Shown in pieces: positions 1-8,701 of a stretch of 64,000 bases of DNA (position 1 is its first letter; every line of letters starts with the position of its first letter). The stretch comes from CBDCFV01 sp963664625 (lineage in GTDB: Bacteria; Chloroflexota; Dehalococcoidia; Lucifugimonadales; UBA3495), in NCBI GenBank assembly GCA_963664625.1, contig OY761541.1, positions 3,038,001-3,102,000 on the forward strand, read 5' to 3'. Under the pieces are notes generated by a model. The model was not told the origin of the DNA and did no database searches. It worked only from the letters and a program-made list of their open reading frames with translations. A program made the translations under genes and the position numbers.

Positions 1-75
1 CCGCGAAAGCGGGAATCCATAGGTTTCACTCAGTGGGCGATGGGTCATAGGCAGAATTAGACGGTTCTGACGTAT
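1..75 (+). repeat. Right part of a dispersed MITE-like repeat, cut by the window edge
   Basis: The first bases carry the second half of the palindromic core (CCGCGAAAGCGGGAATCC) followed by a tail that aligns with the right half of the complete copy at 40810-40927. Both share the run ATCCATA, then a GATGGG block, then GGCAGAAT and a CGGTT block. This shows that the repeat unit is longer than the palindrome alone. Confidence 0.6.
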
Positions 76-78
76 TTT

Positions 79-678
79 CTACGTAGCCGCCTTCAACACC
101 GCCTCGTACTGCTCCGGCGTGTTCATGTCCCAGAGAATCTCCGGGATACCCACCTCAACCCGCTGGACTGATTCTTGGTGGCGTTGCACCACTGCCTTGA
201 TGCCAAGGGTCTCCTCGTTTATATCAAGCAACTCGTCCAGCAGTGAACCGTCGAGGATAATGGGATGCCCCCCCTTGCCGTTGCAGGTGGGTATGGTGAC
301 CAAGGCATCGCCCGACCGGTGTTCCTTCAGCACCCGGCTTATAACCTCCGCGCTGCGCGGTTGGTCCACGTTCAACATCAACAGGCAGTCCGGCCGGTCT
401 GCGATAACCGCCCTGACGCCTGTCTTGATGGACGTGGTCTTGCCCTGGAGGTAGTCCCCGTTTACTACCCAGTCAACCCCGGTCAACCCCTGTAACTCGG
501 GCAGCAGGTTTTCCGGCTGGTGCCCCAGCACCACCACTACCCGCTCCGCGCCTGCGGCGGTTAGAGCGGCAACCTGGTGCCTCAGTAATGAAGAGTCCCG
601 CCACGGCAACAGGGCTTTGGGACGCCCCATCCGGCGGGACTCTCCGGCAGACAACAGTATGGCGGCAACGCCGGACAC
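79..678 (-). CDS. mocA: Molybdenum cofactor cytidylyltransferase (MocA-like)
   Basis: This 199-residue nucleotidyltransferase probably transfers CMP from CTP to molybdopterin to make the MCD cofactor used by xanthine-dehydrogenase/CO-dehydrogenase-type enzymes. The N-terminus has the nucleotide-binding signature LSAGESRRMGRPKALLPW (about residues 9-26). NVDQPR sits near residue 102, a GKGGHP loop near 134, and the family-typical ending DMNTPEQY near 184. The start codon is GTG (678-676), one base after the stop of the upstream xdhC-like gene, so the two are probably translationally coupled. Two Mo-hydroxylase large subunits at 25.8 kb and 51.1 kb are likely clients. A related NTP transferase of unknown substrate is the main alternative. 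Confidence 0.85.
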   Translation of the reverse strand: MSGVAAILLSAGESRRMGRPKALLPWRDSSLLRHQVAALTAAGAERVVVVLGHQPENLLPELQGLTGVDWVVNGDYLQGKTTSIKTGVRAVIADRPDCLLMLNVDQPRSAEVISRVLKEHRSGDALVTIPTCNGKGGHPIILDGSLLDELLDINEETLGIKAVVQRHQESVQRVEVGIPEILWDMNTPEQYEAVLKAAT

Positions 679-679
679 G

Positions 680-1822
680 TCAGTCCCCGGGTGCCTGGAC
701 TTCGACCTTACGTTGAACGATTTGCTCCGCGCGGTCTACGAACCATTCGGACATTTGGAGAGGAGAACCGGCCCCTCCTCGCCGCACCATGATGACCTCG
801 GACATGATGCTGACCGCCAGTTCTTCCGGCGTGAGCGCGCCTATATCCAAGCCAACGGGGGCGCGTACCTGCTTCAGCCTGTCCGCCGAAATGCCCTCAC
901 GCATCAGGCGTTGGTAAATCATCATGTTCTTGCGGCGGCTGCCCAGCAGGCCCAGGTACCGGGCACGGGTGGACATCGCGGACTCCAGGGCCATGTCGTC
1001 GTAGCGATGGCCCCGTGTAGCAACCACCACGAAGCTGTTGACGTTCACCTCAAGGTGGTTGGCCCATTCATCGTAGTTGCTAACTACTGTCTGCTCGGCG
1101 TAAGGGAACCGCTCGGTGTTGCAGAACTCGGGCCGGTCGTCGACCACGTACACCCGGTATCCCAGCGTGTGGGCCAGGTCCGCCGTGGCTTTGCCGACGT
1201 GGCCTCCCCCAACCATCACCAGGGTCGGGGGCGTGGTGAACCCTTCGATGAATACCTCGATGCCATCGTCGGTGGTGAAGGACTCTATGTTGCCGACTTC
1301 AGCTACCCGGACGGCAATCTCGACCGCCCTGTCGTCCAACGCGGCGTCGCCCAGGGTGCCGACCGTCGTTCCGTCCATCCTGAGCAGCAGCTTAGCGCCC
1401 AGGCCGGGATGACCGGCAGGAACATTTACCACCGTGGCCAGTCCTACCGGCTCTCCGCCTTCATAGGCTTGAACGAGTTCCGCGCCAATGGGCACAAAGT
1501 CGTCCGGTTCCCACACTGGCTCCAAATAGAAGTACATCGTGCCGCCGCAGACCAGTCCGTCCCGTGCGGCGATGTCCTCGTTAAGGAAATAGTCCTTGAA
1601 TTCCGGCCCGCTGTGCCGGCGTAGCATCTCTTTGGCGGCGAACCAGATGTCCCCTTCGACGCACCCGCCGCCCAGGGTCCCGACCCCGGTGCCGTCGGCG
1701 CGCACCAGTAGCATGGCGCCCGACTTCTGCGGCGTAGATCCCTTGGTCCGTACCACCGTAGCCAACACTCCCGGTTGGCCGCCTTGCAGGAGTTTGATCG
1801 CTTCCTGTATGACTTCCTTCAT
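680..1822 (-). CDS. xdhC: XdhC/CoxI family molybdenum-hydroxylase maturation protein
   Basis: A 380-residue protein of the XdhC/CoxI family, which binds molybdenum cofactor and helps sulfurate it and insert it into xanthine-dehydrogenase-type enzymes. The N-terminal XdhC domain covers about residues 10-75 (VRTKGSTPQKSGAMLLV, then GGGCVEG). The C-terminal Rossmann domain begins near residue 200 with the dinucleotide motif VMVGGGHVGKA followed by VYVVDDRPEF. Length is normal for the two-domain form. It is the first gene of a minus-strand pair with mocA, one base apart. Its ATG is preceded by a weak GAGAG. Confidence 0.9.
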   Translation of the reverse strand: MKEVIQEAIKLLQGGQPGVLATVVRTKGSTPQKSGAMLLVRADGTGVGTLGGGCVEGDIWFAAKEMLRRHSGPEFKDYFLNEDIAARDGLVCGGTMYFYLEPVWEPDDFVPIGAELVQAYEGGEPVGLATVVNVPAGHPGLGAKLLLRMDGTTVGTLGDAALDDRAVEIAVRVAEVGNIESFTTDDGIEVFIEGFTTPPTLVMVGGGHVGKATADLAHTLGYRVYVVDDRPEFCNTERFPYAEQTVVSNYDEWANHLEVNVNSFVVVATRGHRYDDMALESAMSTRARYLGLLGSRRKNMMIYQRLMREGISADRLKQVRAPVGLDIGALTPEELAVSIMSEVIMVRRGGAGSPLQMSEWFVDRAEQIVQRKVEVQAPGD

Positions 1823-1962
1823 ATCGCTCTCACTCGCGAAGGTGTATACGGCCTAACTTTACCAAACAGGGCCTTCAGAGGCAATTGCGTCAAGGCCATA
1901 CGAAGCATTACTTCTTGCCGTCGTTTACCGTCCTGCAGAGGCCGCATCACAGGGATTGGCCG

Positions 1963-2487
1963 TCAATCATCCTCCCGATGTGTTTGACTGAACCCAACCT
2001 TGGAGTGGCTGCCTATTGCCGGCCGCGCTCCCCGACGGAGTCCCAGCAGACTTCCCAGACGGTCCCTGTCCTCGTTGTCGGTGACCGTGAAGGGTCGGGG
2101 CGGCGACACTCGGATCTCATCCAGCTTGGCGACGAAACTCTCAACGTCATCTATAGCCGACAGGATAGCGCCCGCTCTTCTGTTGTTCTCATAAAAGTTC
2201 TTGTGCATTGAGTCTGCCGTATTCATATGGGCGTCAAAATCATCCCGGACGAACTCCTTCGCCAGTTGTTCGCCAATGTCAATAATGTTTAAGTGAGAGC
2301 TATGGCGCCAACCTCGTTGGATCGCGATAGCTTTCAGGGCGTGGGCAGCCGCGCCCCAGATTTTTTCAGATGCTTGGAGCCTGTGGCCCCGGCGCAATTC
2401 AGACCTGGCATGGTCAATGAAACGGTGGCTCATTGCCACGTGGTCATCAATATCGTTGGCTCCTGCCGGTGGTAGTCCTGTTGTCAT
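1963..2487 (-). CDS. PaREP1/HEPN-like small protein
   Basis: This 174-residue protein is mostly alpha-helical. Near residue 40 it carries a run resembling the PaREP1/HEPN family core (ASEKIWGAAAHALKAIA), followed by a long helix with paired Lys and Asp residues. Such proteins are four-helix bundles; some are RNA-acting, many are uncharacterised. The tail (from about residue 130) is rich in Arg and Gly and looks disordered. The start is supported by AAGGAAC just upstream of the ATG. A shorter relative lies at 12653-13033. No nucleotidyltransferase (MNT) partner is adjacent, so a toxin role is not supported. Confidence 0.65.
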   Translation of the reverse strand: MTTGLPPAGANDIDDHVAMSHRFIDHARSELRRGHRLQASEKIWGAAAHALKAIAIQRGWRHSSHLNIIDIGEQLAKEFVRDDFDAHMNTADSMHKNFYENNRRAGAILSAIDDVESFVAKLDEIRVSPPRPFTVTDNEDRDRLGSLLGLRRGARPAIGSHSKVGFSQTHREDD

Positions 2488-2582
2488 GTTCCTTTTGTTC
2501 CTTCATCCGTTGGCCTGGCAAACCGTATGGCGGCCTGTCCTCAATTTCCCCAGCGTTATGCCCAATTGTAACGCAAAAAACT

Positions 2583-2611
2583 TTGCCTGGAGAAGGAAAT
2601 CGGGGTATAAT
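2583..2611 (+). promoter_or_regulatory. Sigma70-type promoter for the class-I amidotransferase-like gene
   Basis: TTGCCT (2583-2588) and a perfect TATAAT (2606-2611) are separated by exactly 17 bases. Transcription would start near 2617-2619, only a few bases before the ATG at 2622, so the message may be leaderless. Confidence 0.6.
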
Positions 2612-2621
2612 AATAAAGATT

Positions 2622-3326
2622 ATGCCTCTAATTGCTGTTACCTCTGACGGTCTTCGTAACGCCCGCCGCTACATTCAAGTCATAGAGTCCTTGGGCCTCG
2701 AAACCCGCCTCATAACCCCTGCAACCGGCGGTTCCTCTTCTGTACCGCAACTCATGGGCGATGCTGGCGCCCTCCTGCTGACTGGAGGACCGGACATTGA
2801 CCCGTCCTACTACGGCGAGTCGCCGCATCCGGGCGCGGGGGTTGAAGTCAACCCCGGACTGGACGATCTGGAGTTTCGGGTCTTGGACTACGCGCTGGAA
2901 CGGGATATGCCCGTGCTGGCCATCTGCAGGGGTATGCAGTTACTGAACGTGGCTTTCGGCGGCAAGCTGATTCAAGACCTTCCGGACCACAAATCAGAGC
3001 GCAAGGACGGGCGTTGGGTCCCCAAGTCCCATCTCATATGTCTGGCCCCCGGGTCCAAGGCTGCGGCTGTGATCGGTTCGGCGGGTTTCTTCAAGGTCAA
3101 CAGTCTCCATCATCAGGGCCTGAAGGAGGCCCAACGGGCGCCAAGGTTGATGGCCACGGCCTTTTCGGTGGATGACGGCTTGGTTGAGGGTCTGGAGAGT
3201 CCTGAGCATAGCTGGGTGATCGGAGTGCAGTGTCATCCTGAACGCCAGGACGAAGTGCCCCGCTCTTTCGCCAACCTCTTCAAGGGGTTGGCGCAACGCA
3301 GCGAGGCCTTTTCAGTGTGTCGCTGA
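2622..3326 (+). CDS. Gamma-glutamyl-gamma-aminobutyrate hydrolase family (peptidase C26)
   Basis: A 234-residue class-I glutamine-amidotransferase-fold hydrolase, PuuD-like, likely cleaving gamma-glutamyl amides. Visible family motifs are LLLTGGPDIDPSYYGE (about residue 47), the nucleophile elbow AICRGMQLLN (Cys near residue 104), VNSLHHQG (near 162) and the catalytic His segment VIGVQCHPE (near 208). The frame is open further upstream, but the family begins at MPLIAVTSDG. A perfect -10 box ends 11 bases before this ATG, so 2622 is the start. No Shine-Dalgarno fits between promoter and start. The exact substrate cannot be told from sequence. Confidence 0.88.
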   Translation: MPLIAVTSDGLRNARRYIQVIESLGLETRLITPATGGSSSVPQLMGDAGALLLTGGPDIDPSYYGESPHPGAGVEVNPGLDDLEFRVLDYALERDMPVLAICRGMQLLNVAFGGKLIQDLPDHKSERKDGRWVPKSHLICLAPGSKAAAVIGSAGFFKVNSLHHQGLKEAQRAPRLMATAFSVDDGLVEGLESPEHSWVIGVQCHPERQDEVPRSFANLFKGLAQRSEAFSVCR

Positions 3327-3449
3327 CAACGTGCCGGAGAATCGCCGGGGTAAACGATGGCCGGAACAGGCTTGACCGCCTGCGTAGAAGGCCCATGACA
3401 CATCGAAAACCAAGGGGCAAGTGAAGGACGGGTCGAGGAGGAGCGAATT

Positions 3450-5993
3450 ATGGTGACCACCACACCAACACCCCCATCGGAACATATCAGGCCGGTGCAC
3501 ATTGAAGAAGAGATGCGCACGTCGTACCTCAACTATGCGATGAGCGTCATCGTATCCCGTGCGTTGCCCGATGTGCGCGACGGGCTGAAGCCGGTCCAAC
3601 GCCGGATTCTGTACGCGATGCACGACATGGGCATACGCCCCGGCTCGGCCCACCGCAAAAGCGCCCGTATCGCCGGAGAGGTGCTGGGTAAATTCCATCC
3701 CCACGGGGAAGCCTCCGTTTACGACACGTTGGTCAGGTTGGCCCAGCCGTTCTCGCTTCGTTACCCGCTGATCGACGGGCAGGGGAATTTCGGCAGTGTT
3801 GACGGAGACCCGCCGGCGGCTATGCGCTACACCGAGGCCCGGCTGGCCCCGATAGCGGACGAAATGCTGGCGGACATCGACTACAACACCGTAGACTTCA
3901 ACCCCAACTTCGATGACTCCATTCAGGAACCCAGGGTGCTGCCGGGCCGGCTTCCCAACATGCTGGTCAACGGCGCAACGGGAATTGCCGTCGGCATGGC
4001 TACCAACATCCCGCCCCACAACCTCACTGAAGTCTGCGAGGCGATTGGCTACCTCATAGACCACCCCGACTGCGTCACTGCCGACCTGATGCAATTCGTC
4101 CGCGGTCCCGACTTCCCCACCGCCGGCAACATCCGCGGCAGTACCGGGATCGTCGATACCTACACCACAGGTCGGGGCCGCATCATCATGGAGGCGGCTA
4201 CCTCCATCGAAGAGATGAGGGGTGGGCGAGAGCAGATCATAGTCACCGAACTTCCCTACCAAGTCAACAAGGCTACGTTGGTCGAGAAGATCGCTCAACT
4301 GGTCCGGGACAAACGGGTTGAAGGGATCTCCGACATCCGGGACGAGTCCGACCGCCACGGAATGCGCATTGTCATCGAACTGCGGCGGGATGCCCAGTCG
4401 AACATCGTTCTCAACAACCTGTTCCGCCACACCGCCCTGCGTAGCTCGTTTAACAGCATCATGCTGGCGTTGGTCGACGGTCAACCGCAAGTGCTGCCGT
4501 TGAAGCGGGCCCTTTCCCTTTTCATTCAACACCGGGAAGAGGTGATACGCCGCCGCTCCGAGTTCCTCCTGAAAAGGGCCCAGGACCGCGACCATGTAGT
4601 CCAGGGACTGTTGCTGGCCTTGGACCGCATCGACGAAATCATCGCCATCATCCGGGGCTCCGCCGACGTGGAGACCGCTCGCAACGAATTGATGGGACAG
4701 ATGCAACTCAGCCAGGTGCAGGCCCAAGCCATCCTTGACATGCAGTTGAGGCGCTTGGCTGCATTAGAGCGGGAACGGCTGGAAAAAGAACATCAGGACC
4801 TGTTGAAGACCATCGCCGAATTGGAAGCCTTGCTGGCAAGCGGAGAAAAGATACGCGCGGTGGTGAAAGAGGAAACCGAGAAGCTGAAGAAGGACTTTGG
4901 CGACGCCCGGCGCACCGTCATCCACAACGAAGAGGTGGCGGACCAGACGGCGGAGCAGTTCATTGCTCACCAGGACGTGGTCGTTACCCTGAGCCAAAAG
5001 GGGTACATCAAACGGACTCCTTGCCAGACCTACCGTACCCAGCACCGGGGCGGCAAGGGAGTGCGGGGGATGACCACGCGGGACGATGACGCCCTGCTGG
5101 ACCTGGTGGTGGTCGACACCCACGACACCATCTTCTTCTTCAGCAACCGGGGGCGTGTATATCCACTCCGGGCCTTCCAGATTGGCGGCGACTCTTCCCG
5201 CGCCACCCGCGGTATCCCGCTCGGCAACCTGCTACCCCTGTCCCGGGGTGAGCAGATTCAAACAATGTTGTCCATCGAAAACCCCAAAGACGACTATCTC
5301 CTGGTGCTGGCCACCCGTAAGGGCCAGATAAAGGCCCTCAAGACCGGAGAACTCTCCAACATCCGCAACGCCGGCCTGATTGTAATGAACCTCGATCAAG
5401 AGGATGAGCTTGTCGGGGTGAGCCAGGTCGGCGACGCCCCCGACATCATGATGGTGTCTGAGAACGGTCAGGCCATCAAGTTCCCGGTGGACAATCTGGT
5501 CCCCAGGTCAAGGTCGGCCGGCGGCGTCCGGGGAATGCGATTGCTGAACGGCGACCAAATCGTGTCTATGGCTCCGACGCCTCCCAATAGCCACTTGTTA
5601 ATCGTCAGCCAAGGGGGATACGGTAAGTCCACGCTGGTTTCCCGTTACCCCAGCCATTCCCGGGGAGGCCAGGGCGTCCGCACATTCAGGGTATCGGAAA
5701 AAACAGGGCCGGTCGCCGCCGCCCGCGTCGTAACCGATACCCCCGGGCAGGAAATCCTGATAATTTCCGCCAAGGCCCAAGTGGTGCGGATTACGCTGGA
5801 AGACGTTCGAGTCACCGGGCGCGATGCCCAGGGCGTGATCGTGTGGCGGGACCGGGAGTCGGACGATTATGTGGTGTCAATCGCCTGTTTCCAGGAAGGC
5901 TTGCACACAAGGGCCGAGGCATCGTCAAACGGGCGTCACTCTAGCAATGGTTCTTCAAACGGCGCCCAACTTCCATTGTTGGACGGCAAGTAA
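3450..5993 (+). CDS. gyrA: DNA gyrase subunit A
   Basis: An 847-residue type-IIA topoisomerase breakage-reunion subunit. The N-terminal winged-helix/tower domain contains the quinolone-pocket helix HPHGEASVYDTLV (residues 83-95) and the catalytic tyrosine in AAMRYTEARL (Tyr127). A coiled-coil arm with LDMQLRRLAALERE lies near residue 430. The C-terminal beta-pinwheel starts after residue 490. The GyrA box appears as HRGGKGVRGM near residue 532, supporting gyrase rather than topoisomerase IV. The position equivalent to E. coli Ser83 is Ala88; Asp87 is kept as Asp92. A GAGGAG Shine-Dalgarno precedes the ATG. gyrB is not in the window. Confidence 0.96.
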   Translation: MVTTTPTPPSEHIRPVHIEEEMRTSYLNYAMSVIVSRALPDVRDGLKPVQRRILYAMHDMGIRPGSAHRKSARIAGEVLGKFHPHGEASVYDTLVRLAQPFSLRYPLIDGQGNFGSVDGDPPAAMRYTEARLAPIADEMLADIDYNTVDFNPNFDDSIQEPRVLPGRLPNMLVNGATGIAVGMATNIPPHNLTEVCEAIGYLIDHPDCVTADLMQFVRGPDFPTAGNIRGSTGIVDTYTTGRGRIIMEAATSIEEMRGGREQIIVTELPYQVNKATLVEKIAQLVRDKRVEGISDIRDESDRHGMRIVIELRRDAQSNIVLNNLFRHTALRSSFNSIMLALVDGQPQVLPLKRALSLFIQHREEVIRRRSEFLLKRAQDRDHVVQGLLLALDRIDEIIAIIRGSADVETARNELMGQMQLSQVQAQAILDMQLRRLAALERERLEKEHQDLLKTIAELEALLASGEKIRAVVKEETEKLKKDFGDARRTVIHNEEVADQTAEQFIAHQDVVVTLSQKGYIKRTPCQTYRTQHRGGKGVRGMTTRDDDALLDLVVVDTHDTIFFFSNRGRVYPLRAFQIGGDSSRATRGIPLGNLLPLSRGEQIQTMLSIENPKDDYLLVLATRKGQIKALKTGELSNIRNAGLIVMNLDQEDELVGVSQVGDAPDIMMVSENGQAIKFPVDNLVPRSRSAGGVRGMRLLNGDQIVSMAPTPPNSHLLIVSQGGYGKSTLVSRYPSHSRGGQGVRTFRVSEKTGPVAAARVVTDTPGQEILIISAKAQVVRITLEDVRVTGRDAQGVIVWRDRESDDYVVSIACFQEGLHTRAEASSNGRHSSNGSSNGAQLPLLDGK

Positions 5994-6070
5994 ATCGGGG
6001 ACGCGCGACGCAGCGTGGCAAGCAAGTCTTCCACAAACCGCTCTATGGTTCTCCAAGGCAATTTGCTCTC

Positions 6071-6099
6071 TTGATTTAACCGTTGATTGCTTCTAGAAT
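6071..6099 (+). promoter_or_regulatory. Promoter upstream of the 6.2 kb alpha/beta hydrolase
   Basis: TTGATT (6071-6076) and TAGAAT (6094-6099) are 17 bases apart. The -10 box overlaps the left edge of a long palindrome (6097-6127), suggesting a repressible promoter. Confidence 0.55.
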
Positions 6100-6127
6100 G
6101 TGGAGCGAATAATATTCGCTCTACATT
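6097..6127. promoter_or_regulatory. 31-bp near-perfect palindrome, probable operator
   Basis: Two 15-base arms, AATGTGGAGCGAATA and TATTCGCTCTACATT, flank a single A. They are perfectly complementary apart from one G/T position. It begins inside the predicted -10 box and covers the expected transcription start, where a repressor would bind. There is no T-run after it, so it does not look like a terminator. Confidence 0.55.
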
Positions 6128-6174
6128 ATCATGATTGGGCGGTATGCAGCGAAAAGCAACTTAGTGAGGAGTGT

Positions 6175-6864
6175 ATGAAACTGGTCTTCGTTCACGGCGC
6201 TGGCGGTTCGAGCTTATCGTTCTACTATCAATTGAGGCACTTCCGTAACTCCAAGGCCATCGACCTGCCGGGGCATCCCTTTGGAAAGCCCTGTACCTCT
6301 ATCGAGGGATATGTGGAGTGGGTACGGGGGTTCAACACCGCGCGCCGGTACAAGGACATCGTACTTTGTGGTCACTCCATGGGCGGAGCCATCACCCAGC
6401 TTTACGCCTTGCGCTACCCGGATGAATTGAAGGGCATCATATTGATAGGCACCGGCGCTAGGCTGCGCGTCCATCCCGATTACATGGACCTTTGCGCTAA
6501 TCCGGGTGAGGACAACGCCGATTGGATGGAGTCCCAGAAAGGGTACTACAAGGGCGTAGGCCAGGACATTTATGACGTGCTGCTGAAGAGGGCCGGCGAG
6601 GTGGGGCCTGAAGTGGAACTGAACGACTTCAAGGCATGTGACCAGTTCGACATCATGCAGGAAGTCAACGGCATTTCATTGCCTACCCAGATACTCTGCG
6701 GCAGCGATGACGTGATGACCCCGGTGAAGTACTCGGACTATTTGACTGATAAGATCAAAGGGGCGAGGAAAGAGATCATACCGGGTGGCAGTCACTACGT
6801 GCAGTTGGAAAAATACCGGCAGGTCAACGAACAGATAGAGCGGTTCCTGTCTGCTTTGAAGTAA
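6175..6864 (+). CDS. Alpha/beta hydrolase
   Basis: A 229-residue cytosolic alpha/beta-fold hydrolase. The oxyanion loop HGAGG lies at residues 7-11. The nucleophile elbow is GHSMGG (Ser68), an acid candidate is GSDD (Asp178/179), and the catalytic His is in GGSHYVQLE (His207). The frame extends further upstream, but AGGAG seven bases before this ATG and the family start (MKLVFVHGAGG) fix it at 6175. The predicted promoter and palindrome lie just upstream, so the gene is probably single and regulated. Substrate unknown. Confidence 0.85.
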   Translation: MKLVFVHGAGGSSLSFYYQLRHFRNSKAIDLPGHPFGKPCTSIEGYVEWVRGFNTARRYKDIVLCGHSMGGAITQLYALRYPDELKGIILIGTGARLRVHPDYMDLCANPGEDNADWMESQKGYYKGVGQDIYDVLLKRAGEVGPEVELNDFKACDQFDIMQEVNGISLPTQILCGSDDVMTPVKYSDYLTDKIKGARKEIIPGGSHYVQLEKYRQVNEQIERFLSALK

Positions 6865-6891
6865 GCGCCTGCGGATTGATGTGTTCTGGTA

Positions 6892-7377
6892 TCAGCCTGC
6901 GGATGGGTTGTACCACCGGCTCCGGTAGAACATGAGCGGGTCGCCCGGATCGTTCTGCTTGATCTCCTTCACTTCTCCCAAGTAGATCGTGTGGTCCCCA
7001 TATACGTGGGCCCCGATCACTTGGCAACCGAAGAAGACCATGCTCTCGTCCAGGGTGGCGGGCCCGACTTCGCCGGCGCCGTAGCTGTAGTCAACGTCGC
7101 CTTTCCTGTCTTCCGGGCGTTTTGCAAAGTAGGCGCCCAAGTCCTGCTGTTCCTGCCGCAGGATGTTCACCCCGAACCGGCGGTCCTTGTCCAGGAATTT
7201 GTAGGTGTTCGTCCCGTGGGCGACGCACACCAATACCACCGGCGGCTCCAAGCAGACCGACGTGAAGGAGTTGGCCGTCATGGCGTGGGGCTGGCCTTCA
7301 TCGTCAATTGTGGTGATCACCGTGACTCCGGTGGCGAAATGGGACATGGCAAACCTGAAGTCGTCTTTGGAAACCAA
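6892..7377 (-). CDS. Flavin reductase family protein (NAD(P)H:FMN reductase-like)
   Basis: A 161-residue protein of the flavin reductase domain family (HpaC-like, split-barrel fold). Such enzymes reduce FMN or FAD with NAD(P)H and hand it to partner monooxygenases. Typical features are the N-terminal FRFAMSHFATGVTVITT, the flavin-contacting run MTANSFTSVCLEPPVVLVC near residue 33, and FGVNILRQEQ near 68. The start codon is TTG. A promoter (TTGGCG-18-TATAAT) lies 30-60 bases upstream. A plausible partner is the luciferase-like monooxygenase at 18364-19392, but the two are not in one operon. Confidence 0.85.
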   Translation of the reverse strand: MVSKDDFRFAMSHFATGVTVITTIDDEGQPHAMTANSFTSVCLEPPVVLVCVAHGTNTYKFLDKDRRFGVNILRQEQQDLGAYFAKRPEDRKGDVDYSYGAGEVGPATLDESMVFFGCQVIGAHVYGDHTIYLGEVKEIKQNDPGDPLMFYRSRWYNPSAG

Positions 7378-7406
7378 CTCTCTACTCTTCCCTGGAAGTT
7401 TTCCCT

Positions 7407-7436
7407 ATTATAAGCATTCTGTTAAAGCCGCGCCAA
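7407..7436 (-). promoter_or_regulatory. Promoter of the flavin reductase gene
   Basis: Read on the minus strand, TTGGCG (7436-7431) and a perfect TATAAT (7412-7407) are 18 bases apart, placing the transcription start near 7400, about 23 bases before the TTG start codon. Confidence 0.5.
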
Positions 7437-7491
7437 TGGCAGCCGTCGTCGGGGCAGCGTCTCATTTTAGGTGGTTTGTTTCCCAATCATC

Positions 7492-7517
7492 CGTCATTCC
7501 CGCGAAGGCGGGAATCC
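7492..7517 (+). repeat. Dispersed palindromic repeat core
   Basis: Exact copy of the 20-bp core ATTCCCGCGAAGGCGGGAAT, preceded by CGTC and followed by CC. It lies in the 234-base gap between flavin reductase and the B12-type binding protein; nothing else is recognisable in that gap apart from the promoter. Confidence 0.85.
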
Positions 7518-7611
7518 AGATAGCATGACCGGGCGGCTCGACCACCTGATTCGGAACTCTATTCGCCATCTGGAGGGATTTCCGTCGTCCGTCGCTTATT
7601 CCACCTGTATA

Positions 7612-8595
7612 TCACGCCCCCGGCGTTGGAAAAGGCTTGAAGCACTGGGATATGTCGCCGGGAGGTAAGCTTTCGCCCGTCGTTGGATTGAATTTGAGGA
7701 CTGTATCCGCGGGTATGTGCCCTTCGAAACGGTCGGGATTGATCAACTGGGCCAGTATCTCCAGCCCCTGTATCACCCTCGGCCCCGGGTTGCTGAAATA
7801 TACGTGGTCCATCAGGTACACTTCGCCGGCTTGCACTGCCGGGATTTCCCACCAGCCTTCAAGTCCCGCAAGCCAGGAGACCTCCCGCAAACCCCGTCCC
7901 AAGTCCGAAGAGCACAGGTCTATAAACAATTTTTCCGGCGCGTAGTCCCTGATAGTCTCCCAATCGGGACGGCACGCCGGAGAGCCGGGCGGGAACGGTC
8001 CCGGGCTTCCTCCCGCCAGTTCTAGCAGGTCGGGTATCCAGTGTCCCCCGACCGCGATGGGATTGACTCCTTCCAATGAGAAGACCCTTGGCCTGTCCTT
8101 CAGCCCCGCCGTAACGCGCCGGACTTCGTCCATGCGGCCTCTCAACTTGGCCGTCAACGCCGCCGCATTTTCCTCCGCTTCGCACACCTTCCCTATCTCC
8201 AGGATGGTGTCAAGTATCTCGTCCAGCGTCCGCGGGCGCAGCACTACGACCTGCGGTTGGGCGGGCAACAGGTGGACCGCTTCATTGACCGTGGAAGCGT
8301 CTATTTCGCAAAAGTAGCACAGGTCCTGCGTCAGCATCACGTCCGGAGACTCGCGCCATATCCACTCCAGGTCCAGCTCGTAGGGGCTTTCCCCGGCTTC
8401 GAGAATCCGGCGCATCTGCTCCTCTACCTCTTCACTGGACGACGACGCAACATCGATCCGGCTGCGGGACACAACAGGTTTTTCCCGCGCCGCCGGAGGG
8501 TAATCGCACAGGTCGCTGACCCCTATCAGTTGGTCGTCCAAGTCAAGGGCGTAAAGGATTTCGGTGCCGCTGGGCAAGAGCGAGCAGATTTTCAA
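7612..8595 (-). CDS. Cobalamin/iron-type periplasmic-binding-fold protein without signal peptide (BtuF-like)
   Basis: A 327-residue helical-backbone metal-receptor protein of the BtuF/FepB class. The start MKICSLLPSGTEILYALDLD matches the beginning of mature BtuF-type proteins, followed by VSDLCDYPP and VVSRSRID. VAVGGHWIPDLLELAGG-like sequence sits near residue 190. No signal peptide or lipobox is present and no ABC permease or ATPase is adjacent. It may therefore act in the cytoplasm or be exported by an unseen route, as in many orphan members of this family. The start codon is TTG with GGAG 11 bases upstream. Confidence 0.8.
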   Translation of the reverse strand: MKICSLLPSGTEILYALDLDDQLIGVSDLCDYPPAAREKPVVSRSRIDVASSSSEEVEEQMRRILEAGESPYELDLEWIWRESPDVMLTQDLCYFCEIDASTVNEAVHLLPAQPQVVVLRPRTLDEILDTILEIGKVCEAEENAAALTAKLRGRMDEVRRVTAGLKDRPRVFSLEGVNPIAVGGHWIPDLLELAGGSPGPFPPGSPACRPDWETIRDYAPEKLFIDLCSSDLGRGLREVSWLAGLEGWWEIPAVQAGEVYLMDHVYFSNPGPRVIQGLEILAQLINPDRFEGHIPADTVLKFNPTTGESLPPGDISQCFKPFPTPGA

Positions 8596-8701
8596 AACGG
8601 GCGTAACTCCACTTGATTCAACGACCGTTGCTATCCGGTTTCCGTATTATCATATATAAGGGCCAGCCCAACAGGTTGTGTTGTATCATAGCTGACTAAA
8701 T

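Noticed and set aside
3312..4727. 471-codon open frame antisense to gyrA
   Set aside because: Mirrors the gyrA codons, contains no family motif, and gyrA is certain. Long antisense frames are expected in GC-rich genes.
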